From an uncultured Dialister sp. (GTDB lineage Bacteria > Bacillota > Negativicutes > Veillonellales > Dialisteraceae), in the NCBI RefSeq assembly GCF_900765565.1, contig NZ_CAAFRZ010000063.1, positions 1 through 23,530 on the forward strand: 23,530 bases of DNA, written 5' to 3'. The notes under the pieces were generated by a model that saw only the letters and a program-made list of their open reading frames with translations, had not been told where the DNA came from and ran no database searches. Position numbers and translations under genes: made by a program. Below are positions 21,338 to 23,530 of the stretch, piece after piece. How positions within the stretch are numbered: the first letter of the stretch is position 1; each line of letters starts with the position of its first letter.

Positions 21338-23140
21338 TCACTTCACCCCAAGGGCGGCGGAGAGGCGATTGACCGTGTCCTTCAGTTCCGCCAGTTCCTT
21401 ATCCTGCGCTGCCAGCCGGGTTTCATAGGAGGAAATCTTTTCATCCTGCGCTTTTACCTTATCCTGGAGGAATACGATTTCCCGGGCCATGACGGTCTTG
21501 GAATAAGACGTATCTCCGGAGCCCCGACCCAGCTTCAGGCTCACCCCGGCGTTCCACATATTTTCCCCGTTGCCGAAGCTGCCGCCCAGGGAAAACATGG
21601 TTCCCTCATTGGGCCGGTAGAAAGCACCAACCGCAAAGGCGTGGGCATTCCGGTAACTCCCGGTGGAGGCGGCGAAGTCCCATTTATCGTCGGGATCAAA
21701 GTCCAGGGGATGCAGCCCCGCCAGTGCTGCTGCCCCGGCGCCCACCTTGTTCACCCGATGACCGAGGCTGTGGATATCACTCTGGAGGGAGACAATGGAA
21801 TCCCCGTTCAGGGCCACCTGGTGGTCCAGGGCCTCTATATTTCGGGCCGCACTATTATCCTTCCGGATATAGGTGCCGTCCTTCGATACCCGGGTCTCAT
21901 TAAATACAGTCCGGCTGTTCACGGCATTGGTGGAATCCCCGGTAATAGAAGTGTCCGCTACATTGGTAATGGTTGTGCCCCCATTTCCGGCAAGAGTGAT
22001 GCTGGATGTATCTACCTTTCCCTCTTTCACATCATACTTGACCGTCTTTTGGCTCAGTGCTTCCAATGCCTGGTTCGTCCCATAGAGCTGGCTCCCATTG
22101 ATGGCATCGGTGCTTTCTTTCGCAATACGCCCCGGTGCCACATTGGTAATCACTCTTTCTTTACCTGAAGAGCCGACGCTGATGATGCCATTGCCTGCTA
22201 ACGGAGTACCGGCGAATGTATAAGTTTGTCCATCCAACGTCATTCTGGTCTTCTGGGCAGCAGAAAAATCATAAATCGTCGTCGAGCCTGCTCCAAGGGC
22301 CACACTATTATCCATGGAGGCCGCCGCCCCGCTTCCTAATGCTAGTGCGTCTTCGCCTGAGGAATTTGCAGGCCCATGCATACCAAAACCAATAGCAATA
22401 GAACCGGATCCTGTTGCTTGTACTACGTATCCTATAGCAGTGGAACCCCAACCCCCAGCCAGTGCATCATTCCCCATTGCAGTCGAATACCATTCCGAAG
22501 CCTGAGCAGAATTTCCAACAGCGGTACTTCCATATTTTAATGCACTTGCACTGTCCCCTAATGCAGTGGAATAAGAACCGATTGCCCGGGAATAATGGCC
22601 AAAAGCACTGGAAGAGAAACAATTTGCTTTTGCTTCGTAGCCAACTGCAGTATCATACTCTGAATACTTAGTAATCGTATCATAAATCTTATTTCCATTC
22701 TTATCTAATACAGGATCCCCGTCCTCGTCTGTACGAAGCTTTTTTACAGTCTCGCCCTTGCCAGCATTAGCCCCTGCCCCCAAAGCCACGCCATGTGTAG
22801 AAGCGGTAGAATTATCTCCAATGGAAACGGCAAAAGATTGATTATCAGTCGATGCATTCCCACCAATGGTAATGCTATCAATCCCACCAACAGTAGGATT
22901 GGCATCACCAGAAGTACCAATGGTAGTAGAATTGACGCCACCTTTCGCATTATAACCAATAGTAACGCTGTTCGCACTATCAGTTTTCGAACCTATTGCA
23001 ATAGAACTGGCATCACTTGCCTGGTTAAACAATGGGTTAGCCGCCCAGACCGGAGTTCCCGCTGCCAGTGCCAAAAGGAAGCAGGCCAGAAGCTGTTTCC
23101 TGCTACCCACCCCGAAAAATTTTGTCTGTTTATTCTTCAT
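21338..23140 (-). CDS. YadA-type trimeric autotransporter adhesin
   Basis: A surface adhesin predicted to trimerise and anchor itself in the outer membrane. The 600 residues run in order: signal peptide (1-33, ending PVWA); a YadA/Hia-type head of many 14-residue-like repeats such as SIAIGSK, STAVGNSA and SVALGAG (about 45-287), split by an acidic insert DEDGDPVLDKNGNKIYD (138-154); a neck with ITNVAPGRIAKESTDAINGS (331-350) and a second ITNVADTSITGDSTNAVN (391-408); a short coiled stalk (about 430-465); and the beta-barrel anchor (about 466-540) ending VSLKLGRG. Unusually, about 60 residues follow the anchor, mostly a coiled coil (about 551-597). I chose the ATG at 23140 because AAGGGGG lies seven bases upstream; the frame continues upstream without a site. 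It is a single-gene unit. Confidence 0.93.
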   Translation of the reverse strand: MKNKQTKFFGVGSRKQLLACFLLALAAGTPVWAANPLFNQASDASSIAIGSKTDSANSVTIGYNAKGGVNSTTIGTSGDANPTVGGIDSITIGGNASTDNQSFAVSIGDNSTASTHGVALGAGANAGKGETVKKLRTDEDGDPVLDKNGNKIYDTITKYSEYDTAVGYEAKANCFSSSAFGHYSRAIGSYSTALGDSASALKYGSTAVGNSAQASEWYSTAMGNDALAGGWGSTAIGYVVQATGSGSIAIGFGMHGPANSSGEDALALGSGAAASMDNSVALGAGSTTIYDFSAAQKTRMTLDGQTYTFAGTPLAGNGIISVGSSGKERVITNVAPGRIAKESTDAINGSQLYGTNQALEALSQKTVKYDVKEGKVDTSSITLAGNGGTTITNVADTSITGDSTNAVNSRTVFNETRVSKDGTYIRKDNSAARNIEALDHQVALNGDSIVSLQSDIHSLGHRVNKVGAGAAALAGLHPLDFDPDDKWDFAASTGSYRNAHAFAVGAFYRPNEGTMFSLGGSFGNGENMWNAGVSLKLGRGSGDTSYSKTVMAREIVFLQDKVKAQDEKISSYETRLAAQDKELAELKDTVNRLSAALGVK

Positions 23141-23530
23141 CCCATACCCCCTTCCTCCGGCCCCGTCTTCCGGGAAAACAAACGTTGTATAATTCATAGA
23201 ATATCATAGGAAATAAATAAAAAGTTATAAATCTTTTCTTTCTATAATTATAAGCATTTTATATAGCGTAATGAGTACATGTTATGTTCGCAGCCAAGAA
23301 CGGGGAACTTCCTTATGCCCCCAGTGCGAAGCAACCACAACCCCATTGGCGGGCAAAGCGAAAGAGCCCATCACCCTTAGCTCCATCCATACGATCAGGC
23401 ACCCCACCACCGCTGACGGGGCCCCCGCTCGTCTACACGAGGAAAGTGTCTCACTGATTTCTCAGTCACCTTCGGTTCCCTACGAAATCAGTTCGCTTAC
23501 TTTTCCCCTCTAAAGAGGGGAGGTCTACAA
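23141..23530. other. AT-rich adhesin upstream region and repeat fragment
   Basis: Positions 23198-23275 are very AT-rich, with TATAAT-like boxes on the minus strand that could serve the adhesin gene, but no good -35 box. From about 23290 the sequence is repeat-like: a hairpin CTGATTTC/GAAATCAG (23454-23491) related to 17614-17676, and CCCCTCTAAAGAGGGG (23505-23520). The small open frame over 23271-23513 is made of repeat DNA and is not supported as a gene. Confidence 0.5.

Noticed and set aside
23271..23513. 80-codon open frame with a CPQC motif at the right edge
   Set aside because: It is made of repeat-like DNA, including a hairpin shared with 17614-17676, and has no ribosome binding site.

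Overview
The window looks like a chromosomal segment of a diderm Firmicute of the class Negativicutes, with Dialister or a close relative the most likely source. The signs are Firmicutes-type control (strong AGGAGG ribosome binding sites and a T-box riboswitch) alongside proteins that need an outer membrane: a YadA-type trimeric autotransporter and an AsmA/TamB-like protein. The genus is an inference; no rRNA gene or other definitive marker is present.

Layout. 1-394: an interspersed composite repeat, then the promoter of ttdA. 395-1965 (+): ttdA-ttdB, a two-subunit Fe-S L(+)-tartrate dehydratase of the class I fumarase family. 1966-2585: nested inverted-repeat elements. 2629-6013 (-): larE, larB and larC, the three genes for the nickel-pincer (NPN) cofactor of lactate racemase-type enzymes; no larA is present. 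6014-6740: repeats. 6741-7874 (-): a small CxxC membrane protein and a TauE/SafE-type exporter. 8339-9687 (+): a YbjN-like protein and a short peptide deformylase. 9897-11710 (+): an octopine-dehydrogenase-family enzyme and a secreted two-domain protein. 11711-12086: a composite repeat. 12087-12884 (+): a protein with two tandem helix-turn-helix-like repeats. 13112-15590 (+): a T-box leader whose specifier reads as UGC (Cys), then an amino-acid ABC transporter (ATPase and two permeases, no binding protein). 15709-16989 (+): proA. 16990-17870: three tandem copies of an inverted-repeat element. 18059-20488 (+): an M48 membrane metalloprotease and an AsmA-like protein. 20489-21337: more repeats. 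21338-23140 (-): the trimeric autotransporter. 23141-23530: AT-rich upstream DNA and a repeat fragment.

How the genes work together. Three small metabolic themes stand out: hydroxydicarboxylic acid dehydration beside nickel-pincer cofactor synthesis; probable cysteine/cystine uptake under tRNA-Cys sensing; and envelope functions (protease, AsmA-like protein, adhesin). The rest are mostly unlinked single genes.

The most striking structural feature is the intergenic DNA. At least four families of small, protein-free inverted-repeat elements fill almost every large gap, often nested in each other. One family sits between two lar genes, and a 63-bp hairpin module has inserted into a member of another family with an apparent GGTGG duplication. 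I saw no CRISPR array, transposase, tRNA or rRNA gene.
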